From the NCBI GenBank assembly GCA_934193095.1, contig CAKPUX010000004.1:1-64000 (forward strand): a DNA stretch of 64,000 nt, written 5' to 3'. This document shows, piece by piece, positions 49,882-58,212 of the stretch (the stretch's first letter is position 1; each line of letters starts with the position of its first letter). The DNA comes from an uncultured Dialister sp. (GTDB lineage: Bacteria; Bacillota; Negativicutes; Veillonellales; Dialisteraceae). The notes beneath the pieces were generated by a model. The model ran no database searches. It was not told the DNA's origin and saw nothing but the letters and a program-made list of their open reading frames with translations. The translations under genes were made by a program, and so were the position numbers.

Positions 49882-50304
49882 GTGCGGGACCGCACCACTG
49901 TCAAGAAAAACTTTTGTAAAAGGGTTCAGGTTGGCGGGGTCAGGGTTCAAGGGATGGCGGCGAAGCCGCCATATTCTTCGTTGAATCCGTTGAACCACGA
50001 AGTTTGAAAGCAGAAACCGAGTTTCATCTATCCCCTTCCTCTGGAAGGGGAACGCCCGAAGGGCAAGGGGTTGGTCGAGGGAGAGAAAAGTCCCAAGCCA
50101 ACCTCCGCCCCTTCGGGGCACCTCCTTCCAAAGGAAGGAGGGAAAAAAGAGATCAGGCATCGCCTTATTTATACTTCGCGGCGCTTCTTATTTTTATGCG
50201 CCGCACCTTCCCCATAGAACCCGTTGAACCCGTTGAACCTGCTGAACCTTGAACCCTGAACCCAACCTTATCTCTATTCACTCATATTTCTACGGAGTAT
50301 TCCT
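49882..50304. repeat. Gene-free block: composite repeat and 150-bp direct repeat copy
   Basis: GGGTTCA units and the GGCGGCGAAGCCGCC hairpin (about 49957-49972) are followed by 50001-50155, nearly identical to 46521-46675 (GGAAGGGG palindromes and GCCCGAAGGGC). The core hairpin (50178-50204) and GAACCCGTTGAACC/GAACCCT units up to about 50262 come next. There is no gene. Confidence 0.75.
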
Positions 50305-51435
50305 ATGATCGTTTCACAGTTCGGCGTCGAAAGCTGGATGGACCAGTACGAAGAAGGCGCCAAGTACAATATCACGGACACCTGCGCGAAGCCTCTCTCG
50401 CTCACAGAACTCTTTTCGCTGGCGGGCGAAGATCGCGCAGATTTCATGGAGCGCTTTTTTGCAAGAGAGCAGACATACGGCACCATCTTCGGCTCGGAGA
50501 AGGTCAAGAAAGAGATCAGCCGTCTCTATGCGAGCATCTCTCCGGAGGAAATCCTGACGGAGCATGGTGCGACAGGCGGGAACCAGCACATTTTCTTCTC
50601 GCTCATTCGCACGGGCGACCGCGTGATCGCATTCTCCCCGAGCTATCAGCAGTTTTACTCTGCACCGGAAGCGCTCGGAGCGGAGGTGACGGTGCTGCGC
50701 CTTCGAAGAGAGAATGGCTATCTGCCGGACCTTGATGAGCTTTCGCGGGCAGCGGCGCGCGGCGTGCGCATGATCTGCCTCAATAATCCGAACAATCCGA
50801 CGGGCTCTCTGATCCCTGCGGATATGATGGCGGACATCGTGACCATCGCACGCAGGGCGGGCGCGTACCTTTTCTGCGATGAAGTGTACAGCGGCGTTTC
50901 CATCGACGGAGCATCCACTCCCTCCGTTGCCGATCTCTATGAGAAGGGGATCGCGACCGGGTCAATGTCGAAGGCCTTTTCGCTGGCCGGGCTTCGTCTC
51001 GGCTGGCTTGCGACCCATGACCGGCAGGCGCTCGCCCAGTTTCGCCGCGTGCGGGACTATGACCTTGTGAGCTGCGGTCTTTTCGATGAGGAAATCGCGG
51101 CGCTCGCCTTGGCGCACAAGGAAAAAATCCTTGCGAGAAACCGCGCCATCCTGGCAGCGAATCTTCCCATCCTGGACGGCTGGGTGGAAGGGGAGCCGCA
51201 TGTCTCTTATGTGAAGCCGACGGCCGGTACCATGGCGCTCGTGCATTACGATCTTCCCATCGGTTCGCGTGATTTCTGCCGCCGCATGTATGAGGAGACA
51301 GGCGCCTTCTGCGTCCCCGGCGACTGCTTCGATGAGCCATTCTCTTTCCGTGTCGGCTACGGCCATGATGGGGCGCTGCTGCGAAAAGGGCTGGATGCGG
51401 TGAGTGAGTTTATCAGGCGGGTGGCTGGGGATTAG
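50305..51435 (+). CDS. PLP-dependent aminotransferase, class I/II
   Basis: This 376-aa fold-type I enzyme has EHGATGGNQHIFFSLIRTGDRVI for cofactor phosphate binding, LNNPNNPTG near 158-166, and DEVYSG with its PLP-ring Asp. The Schiff-base lysine is in GSMSKAFSLAGLRLGW (about 226-241). The C-terminal RVGYGHDG carries the substrate-carboxylate arginine. The substrate cannot be assigned from sequence. It stands alone between repeats, with GGAG before the ATG. Confidence 0.88.
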   Translation: MIVSQFGVESWMDQYEEGAKYNITDTCAKPLSLTELFSLAGEDRADFMERFFAREQTYGTIFGSEKVKKEISRLYASISPEEILTEHGATGGNQHIFFSLIRTGDRVIAFSPSYQQFYSAPEALGAEVTVLRLRRENGYLPDLDELSRAAARGVRMICLNNPNNPTGSLIPADMMADIVTIARRAGAYLFCDEVYSGVSIDGASTPSVADLYEKGIATGSMSKAFSLAGLRLGWLATHDRQALAQFRRVRDYDLVSCGLFDEEIAALALAHKEKILARNRAILAANLPILDGWVEGEPHVSYVKPTAGTMALVHYDLPIGSRDFCRRMYEETGAFCVPGDCFDEPFSFRVGYGHDGALLRKGLDAVSEFIRRVAGD

Positions 51436-51660
51436 TAGCTGGTAGCTAGTGACTAGTGACTTGAATGCCACTTTCGGGCATCGCCCTATTTATACTCCGC
51501 GGCGCTTTTGATTTTTATGCGCCGCACCACCATTCCTAATTCCTAATTCCTCATTCCTAATTCAAGCAGAGCTTTCACACGCAATCAAGGGGACAGTACG
51601 CCCCATGGGCTAATCCTGAACCCGCCCCGCTCCTTGCCTAAACAGCCCAAAGCAAGTACA
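51436..51660. repeat. Composite repeat
   Basis: CTAGTGA units, GCCACTTTCGGGCATCGCC, the core hairpin at 51499-51525, CCTAATT/CCTCATT units and CATGGGCTAATCCTGAACC are present. There is no gene. Confidence 0.72.
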
Positions 51661-51691
51661 ATAGAAGAAAGTTCCCCAAGGAGGCAAAGCT

Positions 51692-52375
51692 ATGATTACA
51701 CCAATGGACATTCATAATAAAACTTTCTCCAAAGGCCTGCGCGGCTACAGCGAGGAAGAGGTCAATGATTTCCTGCGCCAGATCGTCACGGACTACGAGC
51801 AGATCTATCGTGAGCATCGCGAGATGGAAGAAGAAATGGACCAGATGAAAGTGAAGCTCGCCAACTATGAGAAGATTTCCGATACCATGACGGCGACGCT
51901 CCAGCTTGCCAAGGATACCGCTGAGAACGTCAAGAAGAACGCGAAGAGAAACGCGGATATTCTGATCTCCAATGCAAAGATGGAAGGTGCCAGACAGGTG
52001 AAGGATGCGGAAGACTACCGCCGCCGTCTGGCTGAGACCATGATCCATACGGAAGGAAATATGAAGAACTATGTCAGCAAGATCCGCAAAGATCTGGAGC
52101 TTGCGCTGGCATCCATCGATGCGCTGGAAAATCTGAAGGCTCCTGTCGTCCCGGGCTATGCTTATCCGGCTGTCGAGCTGCCGAAGGAAGAAACGCCGGC
52201 AGATGCACCGGCAGAGGAAATTCCAACGGAAGAAGTACCGGATGAAGCTGCTCCTGTGGAAGAGACGCCCGTAGAAGAACCGGCACCGGAAGTTGAAGAA
52301 ACACCGACCGAAGAACCGGCTCCGGCAGAGGAAGAAGCCAAGGCAGAAGAGCCGAAAACCGAAGAAAAGAAATAA
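51692..52375 (+). CDS. divIVA: DivIVA-domain protein
   Basis: This 227-aa protein has an N-terminal DivIVA lipid-binding domain (MITPMDIHNKTFSKGLRGYSEEEVNDFLRQIVTDYE, residues 1-36). Coiled coils follow to about residue 145, then an acidic Glu/Ala/Pro-rich tail of about 70 residues. DivIVA recognises curved membrane at poles and septa and recruits division or growth proteins. The tail is like the linker of Jag and the tail of YidC in this window. AAGGAGG lies upstream, with a terminator directly after. Confidence 0.9.
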   Translation: MITPMDIHNKTFSKGLRGYSEEEVNDFLRQIVTDYEQIYREHREMEEEMDQMKVKLANYEKISDTMTATLQLAKDTAENVKKNAKRNADILISNAKMEGARQVKDAEDYRRRLAETMIHTEGNMKNYVSKIRKDLELALASIDALENLKAPVVPGYAYPAVELPKEETPADAPAEEIPTEEVPDEAAPVEETPVEEPAPEVEETPTEEPAPAEEEAKAEEPKTEEKK

Positions 52376-52385
52376 AGAATGCATC

Positions 52386-52417
52386 AAAAAAGCACAGGCG
52401 AAAGCCTGTGCTTTTTT
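52386..52417 (+). terminator. Terminator after divIVA
   Basis: AAAAGCACAGGC/GCCTGTGCTTTT with loop GAAA is followed by TT, about 10 nt after the stop. The composite repeat at 52430-52640 (GGTTC units, core 52477-52504, GAACCCT units, GGGGCTAACC) has no gene. Confidence 0.92.
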
Positions 52418-52642
52418 GATTGAGGAGGAATAGGTTCAATGGGTTCTACAGGTTCTGAGGGTTCAACAGGGGTAGTGCGGCGCATCATAAAATAGAAGCG
52501 CCGCGAAATTTTTAATCTATTAAAATACATTATCCCAAAGATGGGAAACCCGTTGAACCTTTTGAACCCATAGAACCCGCTGAACCACTTTCGTACGCAA
52601 TCAAAGGACGGCACGCCCGAGGGGCTAACCCTGAAGCTCTAT

Positions 52643-53356
52643 TTACTTCTTCTCCCCGAAGATCCGGAGCATGTAGATGAAGAGATTGATGAAGTCGAGG
52701 TAGAGGGTGAGCGCGCAGAGGATGGCGAGCTTCACACCTTCATCGGTGGTGTTCGTGTTGTTGGCGAAAGCGATCTCACGGATGCGCTTCGTATCATAAG
52801 CGGTGAGGCCGACGAAGATCAGGATGCCTGCGTAGGCGAGGATCATTTCCAGGAAAGAGTTATCAAGGAAAAGATTCACCACGGTAGCGATGATGAGTCC
52901 GAAAAGCCCCATGAGGCACAGATTGCCCATCTTCGAAAGGTCAGTCTTCGTGAGGTAGCCATAGGCAGACATGACAGCGAAGGTGCCTGCGGTGATGAAG
53001 AAGACGCTCGCGATAGAGGTCATGGTGTAAACAAGGAAAATGGAGGCCATCATCGCACCGTTCAGGACGGCATAGATGATGTACATGGCCGCCGCTTTTT
53101 TGAGAGACATGCGAGCAACCGCGGAAGAAAGGTGCCATACGAGGGCGACCGTCGCGATGAGGAGCGCCCACATCGTGAATTTGCCGGCGAAGACCAGAGA
53201 GAGCAGCATCGGGCTGCCTGCTACGGTGTAAGCGGTGAAGCCGGTGATGGCAAGGGCAATAGCGACCCAGAGATAGATGTCTTTCATGAGGCCGGGCATA
53301 TTGATGGAGAGGGATTTCTCCCGCTCCCAGGCCATGTCGTTGTTGAACGAGTTCAT
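52643..53356 (-). CDS. Bax inhibitor-1/YccA-family membrane protein
   Basis: This 237-aa, seven-helix protein has an N-terminal cytosolic stretch, then IYLWVAIALAITGFTAYTV. The conserved LTAYDTKRIRE near residue 195 carries the family's acidic/basic pH-sensing region. Members conduct or leak Ca2+ and associate with FtsH in some bacteria. AAAGGAG decides the start at 53356. A minus-strand -10 (TATAAT with TGC) lies at fwd 53420-53425. Confidence 0.92.
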   Translation of the reverse strand: MNSFNNDMAWEREKSLSINMPGLMKDIYLWVAIALAITGFTAYTVAGSPMLLSLVFAGKFTMWALLIATVALVWHLSSAVARMSLKKAAAMYIIYAVLNGAMMASIFLVYTMTSIASVFFITAGTFAVMSAYGYLTKTDLSKMGNLCLMGLFGLIIATVVNLFLDNSFLEMILAYAGILIFVGLTAYDTKRIREIAFANNTNTTDEGVKLAILCALTLYLDFINLFIYMLRIFGEKK

Positions 53357-53766
53357 AGGAAATCTCCTTTCAAAAAATAGGATCATCGGGAATCCGATGG
53401 AATATTCACTCCTGCTATTATTATAGCATATATCAATAGGGGGATATAGAAGAAGTTGGGTAGCTGATGACCGAGGATGCGGCTTCCCATGGCCGGGCCG
53501 CTCCTTATCCGGGAAAGAGGATCGTCCAGTTTTTCATCTTCGTCGCGGGAGGAGGGGGCTGCACTTTGGGAAGAGGGATCATCTGAAATATTCCTGATAG
53601 ATTTTTTCTATAGCGACTTATGAAAAACAGGAATATCTTCGATACTATGTAGGTATCTATGGAATTTGACATGGCAGGCGGCGGGCTATCCGAAAAGCGG
53701 TCATTGGTTTATAATATAGATACAAACTTTTGAAATTTGTTTATGAAATATTTAGAGAGGGTTGGC
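53357..53766. other. Divergent intergenic region with an inverted repeat
   Basis: It contains the minus-strand promoter of the BI-1 gene (53420-53425) and a plus-strand TATAAT at 53710-53715 before the next gene. Between them, an imperfect inverted repeat ATATTCCTG/CAGGAATAT spans about 53588-53634, with an inner ATAGA/TCTAT hairpin. No gene is seen in 410 nt. The dyad could be an operator or an RNA hairpin. Confidence 0.45.
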
Positions 53767-54213
53767 GTGGAGAGAAAGAAACGACTTGCCTTTCTTCTGG
53801 CGCTTCTCCTGCTGCCGGAAGCCGTTTTCGCAGCTGCAGGGGAAAACGATCTTGCGATGGGGAATGCCGTAGAGTATCGGTATTCGTCCCATATCACAGG
53901 TGACCGGTGGATGCATGATGAGACGACGCTCTATTTCAATGATGGCTTCGGCCGGCTGATCGAGTTCCATTTGACGGTGGAACACCAGATGACGGAGCTT
54001 TCCATTCGTCAGAATGGCTGCGTGGTCTGGCGGGGACACCTTCCCGGGGCTGACCGCTTTTCCGTGGTACGTGAGGAGTCGATGGGGGAGGTCTATTTCC
54101 TGATCTCATCCGGAGAGAAGGAGTACCGTGCGGGCATCGACAGGGACGATCGATGGAGCGTCTCTGAATGCAGGAAAACGGTCACACAGGACAAGAGCCC
54201 TCTTCCGGTGTGA
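53767..54213 (+). CDS. Hypothetical exported protein
   Basis: This protein of about 148 aa begins with a clear signal peptide (ERKKRLAFLLALLLLPEAVFAAA). Its small beta-rich mature part is periplasmic or surface: YRYSSHITGDRWMHDETTLYFNDG, RLIEFHLTVEHQMTELSIRQNG, YRAGIDRDDRWSV. I know no family. The GTG at 53767 has GAGAGG 6 nt before it; ATGs further upstream lack a site. Its TATAAT promoter is 50 nt upstream. It is followed by a MarR-type regulator gene with no evident link. Confidence 0.7.
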   Translation: MERKKRLAFLLALLLLPEAVFAAAGENDLAMGNAVEYRYSSHITGDRWMHDETTLYFNDGFGRLIEFHLTVEHQMTELSIRQNGCVVWRGHLPGADRFSVVREESMGEVYFLISSGEKEYRAGIDRDDRWSVSECRKTVTQDKSPLPV

Positions 54214-54347
54214 TCATTCCGGATCAGCATATTATATATAATTTCTAATGTGACTGAGGGTTGAAAATAGTGTATAATATATAAAAATATGGTTCGTGAA
54301 ATTCAGGTGTTCGTTTATCTGTTTTAGACAGCGGCAAGGTGAGGGGT

Positions 54348-54818
54348 ATGAAGAGACAGATCCATTTAAAACCGGAAGATTTAAATAAGAGCGACAAGCT
54401 GGGGCTGACCTACAATCTGGGTCAGGCGCATAAGAGAATGCTCCTCAAGCAGTCCGGTATCATGCAGAAGTTTGGCTTGACTGCGCGCCAGTCTCTGATC
54501 ATAGCCTATCTTTCTACCCACAAGAAGGATCTGGTCACACAGAAGACTCTGGAAGAACATCTGCACCTGACGAATCCCACCATCACAGTCATGGTGAAGT
54601 CCATGATCGACAAGGGCCTTGTGCGTAAGGAGCGTGTGCCGGAAGATGCGAGGAAGTACCGTCTCTTCCTGACAGAAAAGGCCAAGCAGGTCGAACAGGC
54701 GAGCCGTCAGGCGGCTAAGGATCTGGACAAGACATTCTACGAAGGCGTATCGGAAAACGATATGCGCATCTTCAAAGGGGTCTTAGGGCAGATCATGAGA
54801 AATCTGGATATGATCTAA
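54348..54818 (+). CDS. MarR-family transcriptional regulator
   Basis: This 156-aa winged-helix protein has its DNA-binding part at about 45-110: GLTARQSLIIAYLSTHKKDLVTQKTLEEHLHLTNPTITVMVKSMIDKGLVRKERVPEDARKYRLFLTEKA. The wing motif EDARKYR is canonical. The start at 54348 has AAGGTGAGGGG upstream. It probably dimerises and responds to a small ligand; the target is unknown. The adjacent exported-protein gene is the nearest candidate. Confidence 0.92.
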   Translation: MKRQIHLKPEDLNKSDKLGLTYNLGQAHKRMLLKQSGIMQKFGLTARQSLIIAYLSTHKKDLVTQKTLEEHLHLTNPTITVMVKSMIDKGLVRKERVPEDARKYRLFLTEKAKQVEQASRQAAKDLDKTFYEGVSENDMRIFKGVLGQIMRNLDMI

Positions 54819-54822
54819 ACGT

Positions 54823-54852
54823 AAAGATGCTTCGAAAGGAGCATCTTTTTTA
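54823..54852 (+). terminator. Terminator after the MarR gene
   Basis: AAAGATGC/GCATCTTT with a TTCGAAAGGA loop is followed by TTT, a few bases after the stop. Confidence 0.9.
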
Positions 54853-55340
54853 GTATAATACATGTTGTTTAGAGATATTCGTAAGTGGTTTGAGGGTTAG
54901 CCTGTGGGGTGTGCTGCCTTTTGATTATGTGTGAAAACGTCGCTTGAATTAAAAATGAGAAATGCGAAATGGTGGTGCGGCGCATAAAAATATGGAAGCG
55001 CCGCGGAATTTTGATAGTGCTTCGCGCCGTCGTCATCCCGAGCGTAGCCGAGGGATCTTTCTTGCACTGCGGTCAGTATCGCATAGGCACTGGCAGGGAA
55101 CCGACGCCTTGCTGCTATGTATTCCTACTTTCACACATGAATCGTTTATCAGTCTACAAGAAAGATTTCTCGACTTCGCTCGAAATGACGATACGTGTTT
55201 CCTGCCTCCTAAAATGCAGTGCTCTATGAATGGTGTGCCCCTTCAAACACTTCTCACTTCTCACTAAGTCCCCAAAATTGATAAATCGCAATACCAGTCC
55301 CTAGTCGCTAGTCACTTTTCATTCATTAAAGGAGTTTCTT
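54853..55340. repeat. Gene-free block: composite repeat with nested TIR element
   Basis: GGTTAGCCTGTGGGG and AAATGAGAAATGCG units lead to the core hairpin (54977-55004). Then comes the TIR element at 55031-55190 and CTTCTCACTTCTCAC units. Open frames of about 90-100 aa here are built from repeat sequence and are rejected. Confidence 0.72.
55031..55190. mobile_element. MITE-like element, second copy
   Basis: The ends CGTCATCCCGAGCGTAGCCG + AGGGATCTTTCTTG and CAAGAAAGATTTCTCGACTT + CGCTCGAAATGACG are inverted repeats of about 33 nt. They enclose about 95 nt of non-coding sequence. The ends match the element at 38631-38775; the interior is mostly different. Confidence 0.6.
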
Positions 55341-56069
55341 ATGCGTAAACCCATCATCGCCGTTACAGCAGACACGCTTCTTTCGGATATGAAGCCGATC
55401 AATCAGAGAATGGCGGACTACGCGCCGCGTCCGCTTTTGAATGCGCTGGGGCGCGCCGGCCTGCTCCCCATCATTCTGGCCTATGACGACTACGCCGGCC
55501 CAGAGGAATATGTGGACAGCTTTGACGCACTCGTCCTATCCGGAGGGCCCAATCCCGCTCCCCGTTTCTACGGAGAAGAGCCGCTTTGGTGCATCGGGCC
55601 GACCTATGAGAAGAGAGATATTTTCGAGATCGGGCTCATCAAGGCCTGCCTCAAAGCGGACAAGCCGATCCTCGGCATCTGCCGCGGCCATCAGATCCTG
55701 AATGTCGCCTTGGGCGGCAAGCTCTGGCAGGACATGCAGGCGCAGAATCCCAAGGCCACCATCCAGCATATGCAGAAAGCGCCGGGAAACATCGCGACCC
55801 ATTATATAGAGATCGATCAGGAAAGCCGCCTGCATGATGTCTTGGGAGATGGGCTCTACGTGAATTCGCGCCATTGCGAAGCCATCAAGAAGCTCGCTGA
55901 CGGTCTCCGTGTCACGGCAAGAAGCAGAGACGGCATCGTCGAAGCGACCGAAAGCGTGAAGAATGACCTCATCACCACCGTCCAGTGGCATCCGGAAAAT
56001 ATGGAGGAAAAGGTGATGGATCCGCTCTTCAAAGCCTTTGCCGAACGTGTCAAGCGGTGGATGGTATGA
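55341..56069 (+). CDS. Gamma-glutamyl-gamma-aminobutyrate hydrolase family (peptidase C26)
   Basis: This 242-aa class I glutamine-amidotransferase-like hydrolase has the nucleophile elbow GICRGHQILNVALGG (Cys near 113) and catalytic His/Glu in QWHPENME near residue 220. DALVLSGGPNPAPRFYGEEP is the oxyanion/entry loop typical of PuuD-like enzymes. It splits gamma-glutamyl bonds; the physiological substrate is uncertain. AAAGGAG lies before the ATG. Confidence 0.92.
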   Translation: MRKPIIAVTADTLLSDMKPINQRMADYAPRPLLNALGRAGLLPIILAYDDYAGPEEYVDSFDALVLSGGPNPAPRFYGEEPLWCIGPTYEKRDIFEIGLIKACLKADKPILGICRGHQILNVALGGKLWQDMQAQNPKATIQHMQKAPGNIATHYIEIDQESRLHDVLGDGLYVNSRHCEAIKKLADGLRVTARSRDGIVEATESVKNDLITTVQWHPENMEEKVMDPLFKAFAERVKRWMV

Positions 56070-56168
56070 ACACGAGACATGATGGCGAGGCATCTCAGGC
56101 GGAAGTGCCGCGGAGCTTGAACAGGTCTCTGCGTATAAGGGCAGCTTAAAATTCATATTTAAGCATGC

Positions 56169-56196
56169 TTGCAAAACTGAATTCGTGTGGTATAAT
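56169..56196 (+). promoter_or_regulatory. Promoter of a candidate small RNA
   Basis: TTGCAA (56169-56174), a 16-nt spacer with extended TGG, and TATAAT (56191-56196) make up a strong promoter. It is not followed by a ribosome site with a plausible gene. Confidence 0.75.
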
Positions 56197-56202
56197 AATG
56201 GG

Positions 56203-56339
56203 GAAGACGGAAGAGAATGTACGGATTCCGTTCCGCCTTCACAATATAAGCCGCTTTCCCCGAGCGGCTTCTCCACTCCTTTATCTCCTTTTATTTTTAC
56301 ACTCTCACGGAAAAGGGCGGCCCGAAGGCCGCCCTTTTC
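56203..56339 (+). ncRNA. Candidate small RNA with three hairpins and C-rich single strands
   Basis: Downstream of the promoter are a GAAG-CGGAA/TTCCG-CTTC hairpin (56203-56240) and AAGCCGCT/AGCGGCTT with loop TTTCCCCG (56248-56270). A single-stranded CTCCACTCCTTTATCTCC follows. The terminator AAAAGGGCGGC/GCCGCCCTTTT (56311-56338) then TCTTG ends it. The UCC-rich loops could pair with Shine-Dalgarno GGAGG sites, as in some Firmicute trans-acting sRNAs (inference). There is no credible reading frame. Confidence 0.55.
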
Positions 56340-56429
56340 TTGTGCGCAGGATAACGAATGTGATAAAATGGCATCAGACGTACTTTGGCGGTCCGAAGCT
56401 TCCTGTCAATCAGGAAGAAGCTGAGTGTC

Positions 56430-56498
56430 ATGAGTACTTTTGAAACATTGTACCTGATGATTGCTTTTGCAACTCGCATTGTAATGATGTTGAAATAA
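56430..56498 (+). CDS. Small hydrophobic toxin, Hol-Tox-like (type I), copy 2
   Basis: This 22-aa peptide, MSTFETLYLMIAFATRIVMM plus LK, is a single hydrophobic helix, interrupted by one arginine, and closely resembles copy 1 at 27339-27407. AGGAAGAAGCTGAG precedes it; copy 1 has GGGAGGCTGAG. A likely promoter is TTGTGC (56340-56345) with TAAAAT near 56364. The mRNA could run to the terminator at 56638-56672, fully overlapping an antisense RNA on the other strand. The Arg and the weaker ribosome site may mean reduced toxicity. Confidence 0.7.
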   Translation: MSTFETLYLMIAFATRIVMMLK

Positions 56499-56513
56499 TG
56501 TTTTCCTGACATG

Positions 56514-56626
56514 AAAAAAGCCGCCTGATTCACAAGCGGGTTTCAGTGTCAGCGGACGGTCTTTCTCACCTTTATTTTCCTAGGAGGCGCCGGGCGCTTG
56601 CACACGCTGAGGTACGCCTATCATTT
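56514..56626 (-). ncRNA. Candidate antisense RNA to toxin copy 2
   Basis: A minus-strand extended -10 (TGC-TATAAT, fwd 56633-56641) would start a transcript of about 113 nt. It ends at CCGC/GCGG followed by CTTTTTT (fwd 56535-56514). It is antisense to the 3' part of the toxin mRNA and shares GAGAAAG-CCG-C-CTGACA and the GGCGGCTTTTTTCATG end with the RNA at 27212-27321. The long minus-strand frame here is a shadow of the toxin. Confidence 0.6.
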
Positions 56627-56637
56627 GTTTATATTAT

Positions 56638-56675
56638 AGCATAGCCATGCAAGTCATGGCTATGCTTTTTGTATG
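56638..56675 (+). terminator. Terminator downstream of toxin copy 2
   Basis: The perfect stem AGCATAGCCATG/CATGGCTATGCT with loop CAAGT is followed by TTTTTG. Its 5' arm overlaps the -10 region of the opposing antisense promoter. Confidence 0.9.
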
Positions 56676-56765
56676 GTCGATGGGCGGCCACGCACTCCAT
56701 TCTAGCCCTTCCTTGCGCTTTGTGGTAGAATAGCATTGAAATGTTGTCTATTAGGAGGTGTTACG

Positions 56766-57830
56766 TTGTTCGCCTATGCGTTCACGTTCCTTGTGGCACT
56801 GGCTGTGACCTTTGTGCTGACGCCGGTGGTGAAGAACTTCGCCATCCGCATCGGCGCCGTCGACAAGCCGGATGCGCGCAAGGTACATCATGGACTGATA
56901 CCGCGTCTGGGGGGGCTGGCCATTTACGTCGGCTTCATGGTCTCGGTGATCGCGACCATCGGCTTTACCTATGAGATGGTCGGCATCATGGTGGGAGCGA
57001 CATTTTTGATCGCGGTTGGCATCGCTGACGATGTGTACTCCCTGCCGCCGAAGGTAAAGCTCTTGGGGCAGATCATCGCTGCGGCCATCCCCGTCGTCAT
57101 TTTCAATATCAATATCGAATGGATCGACGTACCGCGCCTCGGCATTATTTATTTGCCGGAGATCATATCGCTGCCGCTCACCATTTTCTGGATCATCGGC
57201 TTCGTGAATACGGTGAACCTGATCGACGGTCTGGACGGTCTGGCAGCCGGCATTGCGACGATCGCATCCATCGCCATCGCCCTCCTTGCCTTTCAGATGG
57301 GGCAGTGGGTGGCTGCAGCAGCCATGATCGCCATGACAGGGGCCTGCCTTGCCTTTCTGCAGTATAACTTCAACCCGGCGAAGATCTTCATGGGGGATAC
57401 CGGCTCCATGTTCCTTGGCTATATCATCTCGGCCGTGTCCGTCATGGGCTCGATGAAGACCGTAGCGACAGCTGTCCTCATCGTGCCGCTTCTCGCGCTC
57501 ACCGTGCCGATCACCGATACCCTCCTTGCGATCGTTCGCAGAAAGTCGAGCGGCGTGCCGATCTTCTCACCGGATAAAAACCACCTGCATCACCGTTTGC
57601 TGGCCAAGGGGCTGAATCAAAAGCAGGTCGTGCTCGTCATGTACGCGCTGACGGCCTTCTTCTCCTGCACCGCGCTCATTGTCATTCACCTGTCCCTCTG
57701 GATCGGCATCGCGATCGTAGCCATCGCCCTCGTACTCTTCATCCTTTGGGCAAGGAAGCTCGGCGTCATGCAGGAAATCGTGCCTTCGCCGTATCAGATG
57801 GAGCAGAAGAAAAAGAAAGATAGTGACTAG
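56766..57830 (+). CDS. Undecaprenyl-phosphate GlcNAc-1-phosphate transferase family (WecA/TagO-like)
   Basis: This 354-aa, about 11-helix membrane enzyme of the MraY superfamily has GAVDKPDARKVHHGLIPRLGG after helix 1 and GIADDVYSLPPKVKLLGQ with the DD motif. NLIDGLDGLAAGIA, MGDTGSMFLGY and the His-rich PDKNHLHHRLL follow. It transfers a sugar phosphate to the lipid carrier for surface polysaccharide. The start is TTG at 56766 with TTAGGAGG upstream. The epimerase gene downstream makes ManNAc, which fits polysaccharide synthesis. Confidence 0.92.
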   Translation: MFAYAFTFLVALAVTFVLTPVVKNFAIRIGAVDKPDARKVHHGLIPRLGGLAIYVGFMVSVIATIGFTYEMVGIMVGATFLIAVGIADDVYSLPPKVKLLGQIIAAAIPVVIFNINIEWIDVPRLGIIYLPEIISLPLTIFWIIGFVNTVNLIDGLDGLAAGIATIASIAIALLAFQMGQWVAAAAMIAMTGACLAFLQYNFNPAKIFMGDTGSMFLGYIISAVSVMGSMKTVATAVLIVPLLALTVPITDTLLAIVRRKSSGVPIFSPDKNHLHHRLLAKGLNQKQVVLVMYALTAFFSCTALIVIHLSLWIGIAIVAIALVLFILWARKLGVMQEIVPSPYQMEQKKKKDSD

Positions 57831-58212
57831 GGACTGGCGACTGGTGACTAGGGATTAGGGATTAGGGATTAGGGATTAGGCTCTTTCCGTGTCAGCCATC
57901 TATCCCCTTCCTTTGGAAGGGGAATGCCCGAAGGGCATGTGCAAGCGAACTGAATTTTTAGGAGCAAAGCAACGCTAAAATTCAGTGAGACGCCATTTCG
58001 AGCAAGGCGAGATAGGGGGTGGCCGAGCGAGAAAGGTCGAGCCAACCTCCGGCGCTGCGCGCCACCTCCTTCCAGAGGAAGGAGGGAGAAAACGGCTTTC
58101 GGGCATCGCTCCCCCTTTATAATTGCGGCGAAGCCGCCACCTGAACCCCGAACCCAATTTCCACCCAACAACCATACAAATCTCACCCATTTAAGAGAGG
58201 AATGCAAGAATC
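57831..58212. repeat. Gene-free block: GGGATTA array and nested palindromes
   Basis: CTGGTGACTAGGGATTA leads to four consecutive GGGATTA heptamers (57850-57879), a potential G-quadruplex. CCCCTTCCTTTGGAAGGGG follows. Then comes the inverted module GTGCAAGCGAACTGAATTTT...CGAGCAAGGCGAGAT (about 57938-58013), also found at 41510-41575, then GGAGGAAGG palindromes, GGCGAAGCCGCC and GAACCCCGAACCC. There is no gene. Confidence 0.75.

Noticed and set aside
54962..55267. Frames of 86-101 aa in the repeat block before the C26 peptidase gene
   Set aside because: They are composed of core hairpin and TIR-element sequence, with similar artefact frames at other copies.
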